NCBI GenBank assembly: GCA_036381595.1
Contig: DASVCN010000034.1
Span: 1-64,000, forward strand
Length of the DNA stretch: 64,000 nucleotides
From: Trueperaceae bacterium
GTDB taxonomy: Bacteria; Deinococcota; Deinococci; Deinococcales; Trueperaceae
Reading direction: 5' to 3'
This document shows positions 1-8,140 of this stretch, in pieces. Under the pieces are notes generated by a model. That model was not told where the DNA came from, did not search any database, and was given only the letters and a program-made list of their open reading frames with translations. Numbering within the stretch: the first letter of the stretch is position 1; the number at the start of each line of letters is the position of its first letter. The translations under genes were made by a program, and so were the position numbers.

Positions 1-596
1 TCGTACATCCCCACCCCCTTGCGGGCGGTCTTGAGCTTCGGTCCCGATGCCGGTTCCACCACCAGCACCACCTGCGACCGGGCGGCCTCCGCCTCGATGA
101 GCTTCCGGGAGCTCCTGCTGCCGGTCTCCTCGTCGCTGCTCACGATCAACGTGACGTTGCAGGAACCTCCGCTCGCGCCCTCCTTGAAGGCCCCGATGGC
201 GAAGAGCCCTTGGACGAGCCCTGCTTTCATGTCGAAGACGCCGGGACCGGTGAGCTTGCCCTCCTCCTGAGCGAAGGGGCGGCGGGAGGTCTCGTCGGCC
301 GGCCAGACGGTGTCGAGGTGGGCGAGTACCAGCACGGTGGGAGCGCTCTCGCCCCTGCCGGGCCAGCGGGCCACCAGATGGTCGCCCGCCTCCTGCTGTT
401 CGACGCGCTCGACCTGAGCCCCCGTCGCCCGGCAGGTCGCCTCGACCGACGACATCGCGGTGTCCAGCAGGTCCTTGCGGCTGCTGGGCGTGTCGAAGTT
501 GACCAACGCCGCCAGCATGTCGATCATCTCCTGCTCGCGCTCGGCAAGCCACCGGGCGTAGCCGCGTACTGCTTCCTCGGGAACTCCAACGGGCAC
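1..596 (-). CDS. M20 family metallopeptidase (carboxypeptidase G2-like), 3' part beyond the window
   Basis: Zinc-dependent exo/aminoacyl peptidase, probably cytoplasmic, releasing amino acids from small peptides or N-acyl/glutamyl conjugates. About 198 N-terminal residues are visible. Motifs: HLDTVW (metal-binding His and catalytic Asp), GPGVFDMKAG (bridging Asp) and SSDEETGS (catalytic Glu-Glu), the order expected for M20. The GTG start at 596 lies 1 base after the TGA of the M28 gene, so the two are translationally coupled in the peptide-import operon. The C-terminus, with the last metal ligand, lies left of base 1. Family is clear; exact substrate is not. Confidence 0.85.
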   Translation of the reverse strand, partial: MPVGVPEEAVRGYARWLAEREQEMIDMLAALVNFDTPSSRKDLLDTAMSSVEATCRATGAQVERVEQQEAGDHLVARWPGRGESAPTVLVLAHLDTVWPADETSRRPFAQEEGKLTGPGVFDMKAGLVQGLFAIGAFKEGASGGSCNVTLIVSSDEETGSRSSRKLIEAEAARSQVVLVVEPASGPKLKTARKGVGMY

Positions 597-597
597 C

Positions 598-2313
598 TCA
601 GCCACCCCTCAACGCTTCGGTGGCGCTTCGGGCCAGCCTCGCGGCCGCCCTTGCCGCGCTCACGACCCAGTTGGCCGTCCGGTGTAGTCGAGTCGCGATG
701 GCGTGAGCGGTGGGGTCATCGGCAGGAAGCTTCGCCAGTCGCTCGAGGTCCTTCATGGACGGCACCGGGACCAGCGGCGCGGCGGGGTCGCGCACGTAGC
801 GCACCTCCTCGTGGAAGGCGATCGGCACCAGGTGACGAGACAACCCCAGCAGCGTGTCGTTGATGAGTTCGTTCGACTGGGCCGGCGCCTTCGTAGCGGC
901 CTCGTGGAACTCGTGGACGTCCCTCTGCAGGCTCTCCAGCTCCAACATCAGCCGGCTCAGGTCGAGTTGCTCCCGCGCCGCCTGCACCCGTGGCCGCACG
1001 GTTTCGACGATCTCGTCCACGGCCGGCCGGTAGTCGAACGGGAGAAGATCGGCCGTGAGCAGCTCGTTCACGACCGCGAGGTAGATCTTCGTGTCCCGCA
1101 CGAGGAACTCCTCGTCCACCTTGTCGACGGTGTCGGCGGGCGTGTGCCACCACCAGCCCAGGCCGCCGGCACGCTTGCCACCGGTCTTGAACGAGATGGT
1201 GCTCCCCGAGTCCGCCGCATCCTGCTCCGAGAGGGTGCCGAAGACCGAGTTGAGGCCGATCCCGTAGAACGACTGGTCGGCGAAGCGGCCGATCCGTTTC
1301 CCCTCGAACTCCTCGCCGGTCACGGCGTTCACGGCGCGGGATGCGAGCGCCTTGGTCTGCGGCATGACCGGCGCCTCGGTGACGATGGTGGCCCCCATCC
1401 CCCCGGTCGAATCGACGAAGACGTTCGCGATGCAGTGGTCGTAGAGCTCGTGCCACTTCTCGTCGGCGTACCAGGCCGAGCCGGCGAAGCGGCCGTGGGA
1501 GTGTCCCGACCAGAACGCGAGCCGCAGGCCGCGCCTATGCCCCTTCGCTCGTTGCGCCAGGATCCTGGCTACCTCGATGACCGTGGCGTTGGCGCTGCCG
1601 TTGTCCATCGCCCCGTAGTACCAGGAGTCGACGTGGGTCGAGAGCAGGACGAAGGGGCGATCGGGGGCGGCGGCCAGGTCGGCGATGAGGAGCGGGATGG
1701 GGCGCCACTCGGTAAGGGTCCTGGTGTGGATCGTGACCGTCACCGGCCCCTGGGCGAGTCGTTCTCTCAGGACGCCGGCGGTCGACCGGCGGATCGACAT
1801 GCTGGGTGTGCCGGGCATGAGCTCGAGACCGCGCTCGGTGGGGTTGCCCCACACGGGTGAGACGCTCGTCTCGTGCAGGTGGTCGTCGTGCACGTGGACC
1901 TGCCCAACCGTGCCCCTCGCCTCCCAGTTGGTCACGCTCACCCCGCTGGCCATGCCGTCGATCAGCACGATCGCTCCTGTGAAGTCGGCGTCCGGATCGT
2001 TGGCGTCCACCAGCCGGGCGGTGACACCGGTGGCCGGGGTCGAAGTCGCGAAGGCGTGGCTTATCCCTTCGAACTCCCCGCCCCCTTCGACGCTCAGCAT
2101 CGCGGCCTCGGGCAGACTGATGTATGCGCGGTGGTGGAGCAGCTCGGTCTCGTAACCGTACTCGCGCAGCCGGGCCTCGATCCAGCGGAAGCTCTTGAGT
2201 TCGTCCGGCTCGCCCGACAGCCTCACCCACTGGGCGATAGCCGCGGTCGCGTCCATCAGCCTGCGACCCGAGACCTGGGAGAGGAGTTCGTCTTCGCGGG
2301 GTCTTGACACCAT
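598..2313 (-). CDS. M28-like peptidase with altered catalytic motif
   Basis: About 571 residues. The N-terminal half may hold a PA-like insert (roughly residues 90-190); the C-terminal half is M28-like. Visible: STHVDSW (His and Asp of the metal site), GAMDNGSAN (bridging Asp), FVDSTG (Asp ligand) and WWHTPADTVDKVD (last His ligand). The canonical catalytic EE in FWxxEExGLxGS is replaced by GHSHG in FWSGHSHGRFAGS, so ordinary M28 catalysis is doubtful or uses His. The ATG at 2313 (MVSRPRED) follows a GGAAAGGA Shine-Dalgarno; an in-frame ATG at 2337 lacks one. It lies 3' of the oligopeptide permease genes and just before an M20 peptidase, suggesting processing of imported peptides. No signal peptide is evident. 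Confidence 0.8.
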   Translation of the reverse strand: MVSRPREDELLSQVSGRRLMDATAAIAQWVRLSGEPDELKSFRWIEARLREYGYETELLHHRAYISLPEAAMLSVEGGGEFEGISHAFATSTPATGVTARLVDANDPDADFTGAIVLIDGMASGVSVTNWEARGTVGQVHVHDDHLHETSVSPVWGNPTERGLELMPGTPSMSIRRSTAGVLRERLAQGPVTVTIHTRTLTEWRPIPLLIADLAAAPDRPFVLLSTHVDSWYYGAMDNGSANATVIEVARILAQRAKGHRRGLRLAFWSGHSHGRFAGSAWYADEKWHELYDHCIANVFVDSTGGMGATIVTEAPVMPQTKALASRAVNAVTGEEFEGKRIGRFADQSFYGIGLNSVFGTLSEQDAADSGSTISFKTGGKRAGGLGWWWHTPADTVDKVDEEFLVRDTKIYLAVVNELLTADLLPFDYRPAVDEIVETVRPRVQAAREQLDLSRLMLELESLQRDVHEFHEAATKAPAQSNELINDTLLGLSRHLVPIAFHEEVRYVRDPAAPLVPVPSMKDLERLAKLPADDPTAHAIATRLHRTANWVVSAARAAARLARSATEALRGG

Positions 2314-2386
2314 CTGTTGGTCCTTTCCGTGGCCCATAGGAGGGCCCGTGGGAGTCTGATCCGGCAGAGGTTCCTCTGCCTGGGCC

Positions 2387-3271
2387 TCAGCCGCGGTTGG
2401 CGCGCGGGTCGAGTGCGTCCCGCAGTCCGTCGCCGAAGAGGTTGAAGGCGAGGATGGCGAGCATGATCACCGCCCCCGGGAAGATCGAGACGTGCATGGC
2501 GCTTCGCAGGTAGCGGCGGCCGTCGTTGAGCATCGCGCCCCACTCGGGCGTGGGCGGTTGGGCGCCCAGCCCCAGGAAGCCCAGGTAGGAGGCCGAGAGG
2601 ATCGCGGTCGCCATGCTCAGCGTCACCTGCACGATGATCGGCGGCAGGGAGTTGGGCAGAAGGTGGCTCCTGATGATCCGCAGATCGCCCGCACCCAGCG
2701 CGCGGGCGGCCTCGACGTAGACCTCCTCGCGCACCCGGATCACCTCGGCCCGGATGAGCCGGGCGAAGATCGGCATGAGCGAGATGCCGATGGCGATCAT
2801 GGCGTTGCCCAGGCCGGGCCCGAAGATGGCGATCACCAGGATGGCCAGCAGCAGCGGCGGGAACGACAGCAGGAAGTCGATGGCGGCAGAGAGGAAGCGG
2901 TCCACCGTCCCGCCCGACCAACCGGCCGCGAGCCCCAGTGGGAGGCCGCCAAGCAGCGCGATGCCCACCGAGATCACGCCGATGACGACCGAGATGCGTG
3001 CCCCGTAGATGACCCGCGAGAGCAGATCGCGGCCCAGGTGATCGGTACCGAACGGGTGCTCGAGGGTGGGCGGTTGGAGCCTGACCAGCAGGTCGGTATC
3101 GTTCGGGTCGTAAGGGGCGATGAGCGGGGCGAACACTCCGCTCAGGAGGAGGAAGAGGAGGAGGACGCCTCCCGCCTGGGCCGCGCGGTGGCGGCGGAAG
3201 CGCTTGAAGGCACGCATGGAGGGGCGCGAGCCGCGCTGCTCCGTAGGACGCCTCAGAGGGATGACGCTCAC
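2387..3271 (-). CDS. peptide/nickel-type ABC transporter permease, DppC/OppC family
   Basis: Inner-membrane subunit of a peptide importer, 294 residues. A cytoplasmic N-terminus leads into TM1 (GGVLLLFLLLSGVFAPLIAPYDP, quoted in part), the usual OppC-N domain, then a BPD_transp_1 domain with the EAA loop VEAARALGAGDLRIIRSH around residues 185-202. The HPFGTDHLGRDLLSRV block is typical of DppC. The start is GTG with GGGGAGG upstream. The end of dppB is 14 bases away, so it is in the same transcript. Cognate ATPases are not in the window; they may lie left of base 1 or be shared. Confidence 0.9.
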   Translation of the reverse strand: MSVIPLRRPTEQRGSRPSMRAFKRFRRHRAAQAGGVLLLFLLLSGVFAPLIAPYDPNDTDLLVRLQPPTLEHPFGTDHLGRDLLSRVIYGARISVVIGVISVGIALLGGLPLGLAAGWSGGTVDRFLSAAIDFLLSFPPLLLAILVIAIFGPGLGNAMIAIGISLMPIFARLIRAEVIRVREEVYVEAARALGAGDLRIIRSHLLPNSLPPIIVQVTLSMATAILSASYLGFLGLGAQPPTPEWGAMLNDGRRYLRSAMHVSIFPGAVIMLAILAFNLFGDGLRDALDPRANRG

Positions 3272-3284
3272 CGGCAGCCTCCCC

Positions 3285-4205
3285 TCACCGGTGGCTCAAC
3301 TGCGGGTTGATGAGCGGATAGATGAGGTCGGTCAGCAGGTTCACCAGGGTGAAGGTGAGGGCGAAGAGCATCACGATTCCCTGGATGACCGGGTAATCGC
3401 GCTGAGCGATGGCGGTCACGAGATAGCTGCCCAGGCCGGGGAGGTTGAAGACCGTCTCGGTGAGGATGGCGCCCGCCAACATGCGTCCGAACTGCAGCCC
3501 GGTGATGGTGACGATCGGGATGAGGGCCATCTTGAAGGCGTGCTTCATGATCACCGAACGCGGCCTCAGGCCCTTGGAGCGCGCGGTTCGCACGTAGTCC
3601 TGGCCCAGGCTCTCGAGCATGGCGCTGCGTGTTTGCCTGGCGACGACGCCGGCAGAGAAGAGGCCCAGGCTCACCGCCGGCAACACGTAGTGCTGCCAGG
3701 AGCCGATGCCGCCGGTGGGCAACCAGTCGAGTTTGAGGGCGAAGAAGATGATGAGCAGCAGGCCCGACCAGAAGATCGGCATGCTCACGCCCACCAGGGA
3801 AAATACCGTGCTGAAGTAGTCGAGGGTCGTGTACGGCTTTACGGCGCTGGCGATGCCGGCCGTGAGACCCAGGATCATCGTCACGACGATGCTGGCGAGG
3901 GCCAGCTTGAGCGTGACCATGAGCCGCCGGCCCAGTTCCACCGTTACCGGCTGACGCGACCGGATCGAGTCGCCCAAATCGCCCTGGGCGAGGTTGGTCA
4001 TGAACACGCCGAACTGCACCGGCAGGGGCTTGTCGAGCCCCCACTCGTGCCGCAGCTGCTCGAGCGTCTCGGCGTCGGCGAAATCGCCGGCCATGATCAC
4101 CGCAGGGTCGCCCGGCACCAGCCGTATCGCCAGGAAGACGAAGGTGACCACCGCCAGGACGGTGGGCACGGTGAGCACGAGTTTCTGCAGGAGATAACGC
4201 CACAT
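3285..4205 (-). CDS. peptide-type ABC transporter permease, DppB/OppB family
   Basis: Partner permease of the downstream DppC, 306 residues. Six predicted TM segments. The N-terminal MWRYLLQKLVLTVPTVLAVV and RLVPGDPAVIM blocks are characteristic of the OppB family, and the EAA motif is seen in VRTARSKGLRPRSVIMKHAF. It forms a heterodimeric channel for di- or oligopeptides bound by the family-5 protein encoded upstream. A stable hairpin separates it from that gene (see 4274-4317), a common arrangement that lets the binding protein be made in excess. Substrate preference cannot be read from the permease. Confidence 0.9.
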   Translation of the reverse strand: MWRYLLQKLVLTVPTVLAVVTFVFLAIRLVPGDPAVIMAGDFADAETLEQLRHEWGLDKPLPVQFGVFMTNLAQGDLGDSIRSRQPVTVELGRRLMVTLKLALASIVVTMILGLTAGIASAVKPYTTLDYFSTVFSLVGVSMPIFWSGLLLIIFFALKLDWLPTGGIGSWQHYVLPAVSLGLFSAGVVARQTRSAMLESLGQDYVRTARSKGLRPRSVIMKHAFKMALIPIVTITGLQFGRMLAGAILTETVFNLPGLGSYLVTAIAQRDYPVIQGIVMLFALTFTLVNLLTDLIYPLINPQLSHR

Positions 4206-4273
4206 CAGCGCGGCCTTCTTCTCTCGATCCGATTCGGCAAGGTCGTTCGCTTCTCCTAAGCTGAACAGCGGAG

Positions 4274-4317
4274 AGGCAGGCGCCCGGGAAGGGAGATCCC
4301 CTCCGGGGCGCCTGCCT
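4274..4317. terminator. strong intercistronic hairpin between binding-protein and permease genes
   Basis: Twelve-bp perfect stem (AGGCAGGCGCCC pairing with GGGCGCCTGCCT) with a further short GGG/CCC stem inside. There is no T-run, so it is more likely a partial terminator or mRNA-stabilising hairpin that raises binding-protein expression over permease. The left arm GAGAGGCAGGCGC recurs in the hairpin at 33462-33494. Confidence 0.6.
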
Positions 4318-4329
4318 GATCCATCGGCG

Positions 4330-5889
4330 CTACTCGATGCTTACGGTGTAGAGCGGCTCCAGGGTACTGAGCGGAGTGATGACGTCCTCGAGGCCTATGA
4401 CGTCGGCCCGAACGGCCCACAGCTGCGGCTGGTTGTAGAGCGGGATCGCCGGGAGCTCCTCCATCAGGACCCGCTGCAGGTCCTCGAGCAGCTGGCGCCG
4501 CGCCTCGGGATCGGGTTCGACCTGCTGAGCGGCGTAGAGCCTCTCGAACTCCTCGCTCACGTAGTAGGTGGGGTTGTTGCCGCCCGGAGGCATCTCTGCC
4601 TCGGTGAACACGCCGATGGCACTGTCGGGGTCGCCGTTGACCGAACGCCACCAGGTGAGCGACATCTGTGACTGGGCTTCGGCTGGTGGTTGCCTGATGA
4701 ACTGCGAGAACTGTGCCCACTCCATCGCCTGTATCTCGACGTTGACGCCGATCTCGGCGAGCTGCGCCTGCACGATCGTGACGACCTCGCTGTCGAGGAG
4801 GTAACGACCGCTGCCGTACGAGAGGGTGAAGCTCAGATTGGGGACGCCCGCCTCCTCGAGGAGCTGGCGCGCCTTCTCGGGGTTGTGTTCGTAGACGTCG
4901 TACTCGCCGGTGTAGCCGAAGGTCCCGGCTGGAACGAGCGAGTGCGCGACCGGCGCGGTGCCCAGGAAGATGCCTTCGGCCAACGCCTCACGGTCGAGGC
5001 CGTAGGCGATCGCCTGGCGCACGCGCACGTCATCGAACGGTGGCTTCTGGGTGTTCATGTTGAGGCGGATGAAGCCTGCCGACGGTGGGTTTATGACGAC
5101 GATGTCGGGGTTCTCGCTCAGCCTCTGCGCTTCGAGCGGTGAGAAGGCGTGGATGGCGTCGATCTCACCCGCCTCGAGCGCGGCGATGCGGCTCGCCTCG
5201 TCGAGGATTACGCGGAACTCGACGGTCTCGATCGCCGGCGCGCCGGCCCAGTACTCGTCGAACGCCTCGAGTACGAGCCGCTGGCCGGGAACCCACTCGA
5301 CGAACTTGTACGGACCGGGGCCCACGGGGTGCAAGGAGAACGCCTCGTCGCTGCCCGCGGCATCGTAGGCGTCCTTCGAGTAGACGCCGATGAGCGTGTA
5401 GGTGAAGGTGTTGAGGAGCGGAGCGAACGGCTCCTCGGTGCTCACCTGAACGCGGTTGCCGTCCAGTTCCTTCACCTCGGTCACCACCTGCAAAGAGGAG
5501 CGGCCGATCGAGATCTCGCGGAACCGGTTGATGCTCCAGGCGACGTCCTCGGCGGTGATCTCGGTACCGTCGTGGGCCATCACGCCGTCGCGGATCTTGA
5601 AGATGAGTGAGCGGCCGCCGTCGGCAGACTCCCACGACTCGGCGATCCACGGCACCAGCTCGCCGTCTCGCTCGATCACCAGAGGATCGGCGATCTGGGC
5701 GACAGCGCCGAACGCCGGCAGGCCGCTCCCCTTGTGCAGGTCGGGGATGGTGATGTCGATGGGCAGGGCGATGATGAGCCGGTCGCGCGACTGGGCGAAA
5801 CCGAGGGAGGAGGATGCCATCACCACCACAAGGGCAGCGACCAGCAATGCCAGGGACCGTGTCCACTTCAGTGACTTCGAAAAAACCAC
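4330..5889 (-). CDS. ABC transporter substrate-binding protein, family 5 (peptide-binding)
   Basis: Extracytoplasmic receptor of the peptide importer, 519 residues. Signal peptide: KSLKW, then a hydrophobic run LALLVAALVVVMASSSLGFA, cleavage after FAQ. SBP_bac_5 features include IADPLVIERDGELVPWIAESW near the N-terminus, a VGPGPYKFVEW block in the middle and DVRVRQAIAYGLDREALAEGIF around residue 300. The GTG at 5889 is preferred because GGAGGT lies 7 bases upstream; a TTG at 5904 lies inside that Shine-Dalgarno. First gene of the operon; a perfect TATAAT lies upstream (5940-5945). No lipobox Cys, so it may be secreted free or held by other means. Confidence 0.92.
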   Translation of the reverse strand: MVFSKSLKWTRSLALLVAALVVVMASSSLGFAQSRDRLIIALPIDITIPDLHKGSGLPAFGAVAQIADPLVIERDGELVPWIAESWESADGGRSLIFKIRDGVMAHDGTEITAEDVAWSINRFREISIGRSSLQVVTEVKELDGNRVQVSTEEPFAPLLNTFTYTLIGVYSKDAYDAAGSDEAFSLHPVGPGPYKFVEWVPGQRLVLEAFDEYWAGAPAIETVEFRVILDEASRIAALEAGEIDAIHAFSPLEAQRLSENPDIVVINPPSAGFIRLNMNTQKPPFDDVRVRQAIAYGLDREALAEGIFLGTAPVAHSLVPAGTFGYTGEYDVYEHNPEKARQLLEEAGVPNLSFTLSYGSGRYLLDSEVVTIVQAQLAEIGVNVEIQAMEWAQFSQFIRQPPAEAQSQMSLTWWRSVNGDPDSAIGVFTEAEMPPGGNNPTYYVSEEFERLYAAQQVEPDPEARRQLLEDLQRVLMEELPAIPLYNQPQLWAVRADVIGLEDVITPLSTLEPLYTVSIE

Positions 5890-5939
5890 TGTCCGAACCT
5901 CCAAAAAACCCCAGGACTAGAGCAACGGGAGTTTGCAAG

Positions 5940-5945
5940 ATTATA
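5940..5945 (-). promoter_or_regulatory. -10 box TATAAT of the peptide-import operon
   Basis: A perfect TATAAT on the minus strand about 50 bases before the binding-protein start, in an AT-rich island. No good -35 hexamer is seen at 16-18 bases. Confidence 0.5.
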
Positions 5946-6102
5946 AGCCTGGGGGTGGCGGCGGAGGCTGGCTACTCGCGTTCGGGACGACAAAGCTGGT
6001 GGGGTCAGGGTAGCAGCAGGTATGGGCGCTACCGGTGGCAGCTAACCTGCGCTTCGGAGACCGCGGTCGGGGGAAGCGGGCCTAACTTGGCATCGTTGAG
6101 GC

Positions 6103-6201
6103 TGTTAGTCGGTATGCGGTCTGCCTCATGTTTATGCCTCTCGCTGCGCGAGCAGCGCAGTCGTCGGTCGGCCGCAGGTTCCAGGGGGACTGACCCCTGC
6201 C
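6103..6201. repeat. REP-like intergenic repeat, long copy
   Basis: Begins TGTTAGTCGG, contains the hairpin CGCTGC-GCGA-GCAGCG (6142-6157), and ends with AGGGG-GACTGA-CCCCT (6183-6198). A shortened copy with the same two ends lies at 8105-8140. GGGGTCAGNCCCC-type palindromes are typical of bacterial REP sequences; no transposase is nearby. The rest of the 5946-6280 gap shows nothing coding. Confidence 0.5.
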
Positions 6202-6403
6202 TCCGGCCTTCGCAGTTCGCCACGACCCTGTCTCCGCCGCCCAAGGTGATTCCGCCGCTGGCGCCTCACGCTGGGATGAGTGAGGATCGGGGCAGGAGGA
6301 GTTCGCTAGTCATGAGCACACGCCCGGCCCGAACGAGAAGCGATCAGACGAAGAGGTCCGAGAGGCTGCCAGGCGCACCTTCTCCGCCGCCGCTCTCGCC
6401 TAC

Positions 6404-7153
6404 GTGAACAGCGACGCGCACAGGAGTGGGAGCGACCTGGCCCGGCTGCTCACGCTCGCCGCCGATCGGTTGGGCAGCCTCGCGGGCAAGGAAGCGCTCG
6501 ACGTCGCCACCGGCGGGGGGCACGTCGCCCTGGCGCTCGCCCAGGCAGGTGCGCGAGTCACCGCCAGCGACCTCACGCCCGGCATGCTGGCGCAAGCGAG
6601 CAACTTCCTCCGCGAACAGACGCCCGGAGTCGAAGTCGTCTTCCGCGAGGCAGATGCCGGCAGGCTGCCGTTCGACGACTCGACGTTCGACCTCGTCACC
6701 TGCCGCATCGCCGCCCATCACTTCCCCGACCCGCAGGCGTTCCTCGGCGAGGCTGAGCGCACCTTGCGCCCCGGTGGCCTGCTCGTGCTCATCGACAACA
6801 TCGCGCCCCAGGATCCGGAGCTGGCGCGGGCGATGAACGGGCTCGAACGCAAGCGCGACGAGGCCCACGTGGAGGCGTACGCCGTCTCGTGGTGGGTGGC
6901 CGGAGTCACCCGCGCGGGGTTGGAGACCGTACACCTCGAACGCTTCTGGCGGGAGAAGTCGTTCCGCGAGTGGGCCCGGCGCACGCCCCCCGAAGGCAAG
7001 GACCCAGCCTTGCACGCCGACGAGGTCGAGGAGTTCCTCCGCGGCCTGTCCCCGCGCGCCCGAAACTACCTGGGAGAACGCGACGACGACCAGGGTCGGC
7101 TCGCTTCACTTCGGCACGAGGTGATGATCCTGCTGGCCACGAGTCAGGCCTGA
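6404..7153 (+). CDS. class I SAM-dependent methyltransferase, UbiE/Methyltransf_11 type; 5' end uncertain
   Basis: At least 249 residues. Rossmann motif I is VATGGGHVALALAQAG, motif II DLTPGML, then FDLVTCRIAAHHFPDP (post II) and LRPGGLLVLIDNIAP (motif III), as in small-molecule methyltransferases. The only canonical start in this frame is GTG 6404, but the conserved N-terminal helix (FSAAALAYVNSDAHRSGSDL) begins about 10 codons further upstream in the same open frame, which runs back to a TGA at 6281 without an ATG, GTG or TTG. An ATG at 6312 is out of frame, so a frameshift (real or assembly) near 6312-6370 or a non-standard start is likely. Substrate unknown. Confidence 0.8.
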   Translation: MNSDAHRSGSDLARLLTLAADRLGSLAGKEALDVATGGGHVALALAQAGARVTASDLTPGMLAQASNFLREQTPGVEVVFREADAGRLPFDDSTFDLVTCRIAAHHFPDPQAFLGEAERTLRPGGLLVLIDNIAPQDPELARAMNGLERKRDEAHVEAYAVSWWVAGVTRAGLETVHLERFWREKSFREWARRTPPEGKDPALHADEVEEFLRGLSPRARNYLGERDDDQGRLASLRHEVMILLATSQA

Positions 7154-7233
7154 ACTCCTCGTATCGGAGCGAAGCAGCCCCCTGGGGAAGAAGACATAGG
7201 GGGGCGAACATCTCCGAGAAACAGACGCTGCGG

Positions 7234-7239
7234 TAAACT
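7234..7239 (+). promoter_or_regulatory. -10 box TAAACT of a leaderless cis-prenyltransferase mRNA
   Basis: TAAACT ends 7 bases before the GTG start at 7247, so the transcript should begin at or next to the start codon. There is no Shine-Dalgarno. Confidence 0.55.
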
Positions 7240-7246
7240 TACCGCC

Positions 7247-8092
7247 GTGAGCAGCGGCCAAACCACGTTGGCAACGAGTAAATCGAGGCCCAGGCGGGTC
7301 TACTCCGCCCTGAGGCGCCTCACCACCCCGCTCTACTGGCTCTACGAACGCCGGCTCCTTCGCGCGGTCAAGGCCGACGGCTCGTTGCCCAGGCACATCG
7401 GCATCATCATGGACGGCAACAGGCGCTTCGCCAGGACGGTGGGGCTCGACCTCAAGGCCGGCCACGATTACGGGGCCAGCAAGGCCCGCGAGGTGCTCGA
7501 CTGGTGCCTCGAGCTGGGGATAAAGCACGTCACGCTCTGGGGCTTCTCGACCGACAACCGCGGCCGCGCCCCGGATGAGGTGCACCACCTGCACAGCCTC
7601 TTCGCGGCTCAGGCCAAGGAGCTGATAGACGACCCGAGGGTGCACCGGAACAAGGTGCGGGTGCGGATCATCGGCGACATCGAGGACTTCCCGGAGGAGG
7701 CCCGCGAGGCGCTGCGCGAGGTGGAGAAACGCACCGAGGCGTACGACGACATCCACCTCAACGTCGCTCTGGGCTACGGGGGCCGCGAGGAGATCGTCAC
7801 CGCGGTACGCAACCTGCTGCGCTCGAAACTGGACAAGAGCGGAGACCTCGAGGAGCTGGTACGGGCTGTGGACGCCGAGGAGATCGGCCGCCACCTCTAC
7901 ACTGCCGGCATGCCCGACCCCGACTTCGTCATCCGCACGAGCGGCGAAGTGCGGATGTCCGGCTTCCTGCTCTGGCAGACCGCCTACAGCGAGTTCTACT
8001 TCTGCGACGCCTTCTGGCCCGAGTTCCGAAAGATCGACTTCCTGCGGGCGATGCGGAGCTTCCAGGCGCGGGAGAGGCGGTTCGGAAGGTGA
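7247..8092 (+). CDS. uppS: isoprenyl (cis-prenyl) transferase, UppS family
   Basis: Condenses isopentenyl diphosphate units in Z configuration to make polyprenyl diphosphate, the lipid carrier for wall and glycan synthesis. 281 residues, longer than the roughly 250 usual, because of a basic N-terminal extension of about 45 residues. Motifs: RHIGIIMDGNRRFAR (diphosphate-binding Asp and P-loop-like region), GFSTDNRGR, ALGYGGREEI, and RTSGEVRMSGFLLWQ near the C-terminus (IPP-binding). The NRRF variant instead of NGRW occurs in short-chain or actinobacterial-type enzymes, so product chain length is open. GTG start with a leaderless promoter. Confidence 0.93.
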   Translation: MSSGQTTLATSKSRPRRVYSALRRLTTPLYWLYERRLLRAVKADGSLPRHIGIIMDGNRRFARTVGLDLKAGHDYGASKAREVLDWCLELGIKHVTLWGFSTDNRGRAPDEVHHLHSLFAAQAKELIDDPRVHRNKVRVRIIGDIEDFPEEAREALREVEKRTEAYDDIHLNVALGYGGREEIVTAVRNLLRSKLDKSGDLEELVRAVDAEEIGRHLYTAGMPDPDFVIRTSGEVRMSGFLLWQTAYSEFYFCDAFWPEFRKIDFLRAMRSFQARERRFGR

Positions 8093-8104
8093 GCCGATCG
8101 GCAG

Positions 8105-8140
8105 TGTTAGTCGGCTTGCGGTAGGCGACTGACCCCTTTA
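8105..8140. repeat. REP-like intergenic repeat, short (internally deleted) copy
   Basis: TGTTAGTCGGCTTGCGGT matches 16 of 18 bases of 6103-6120, and the following GACTGACCCCT matches the end of the long copy; the middle is missing. It sits between the convergent uppS and sugar-permease genes. Confidence 0.45.
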
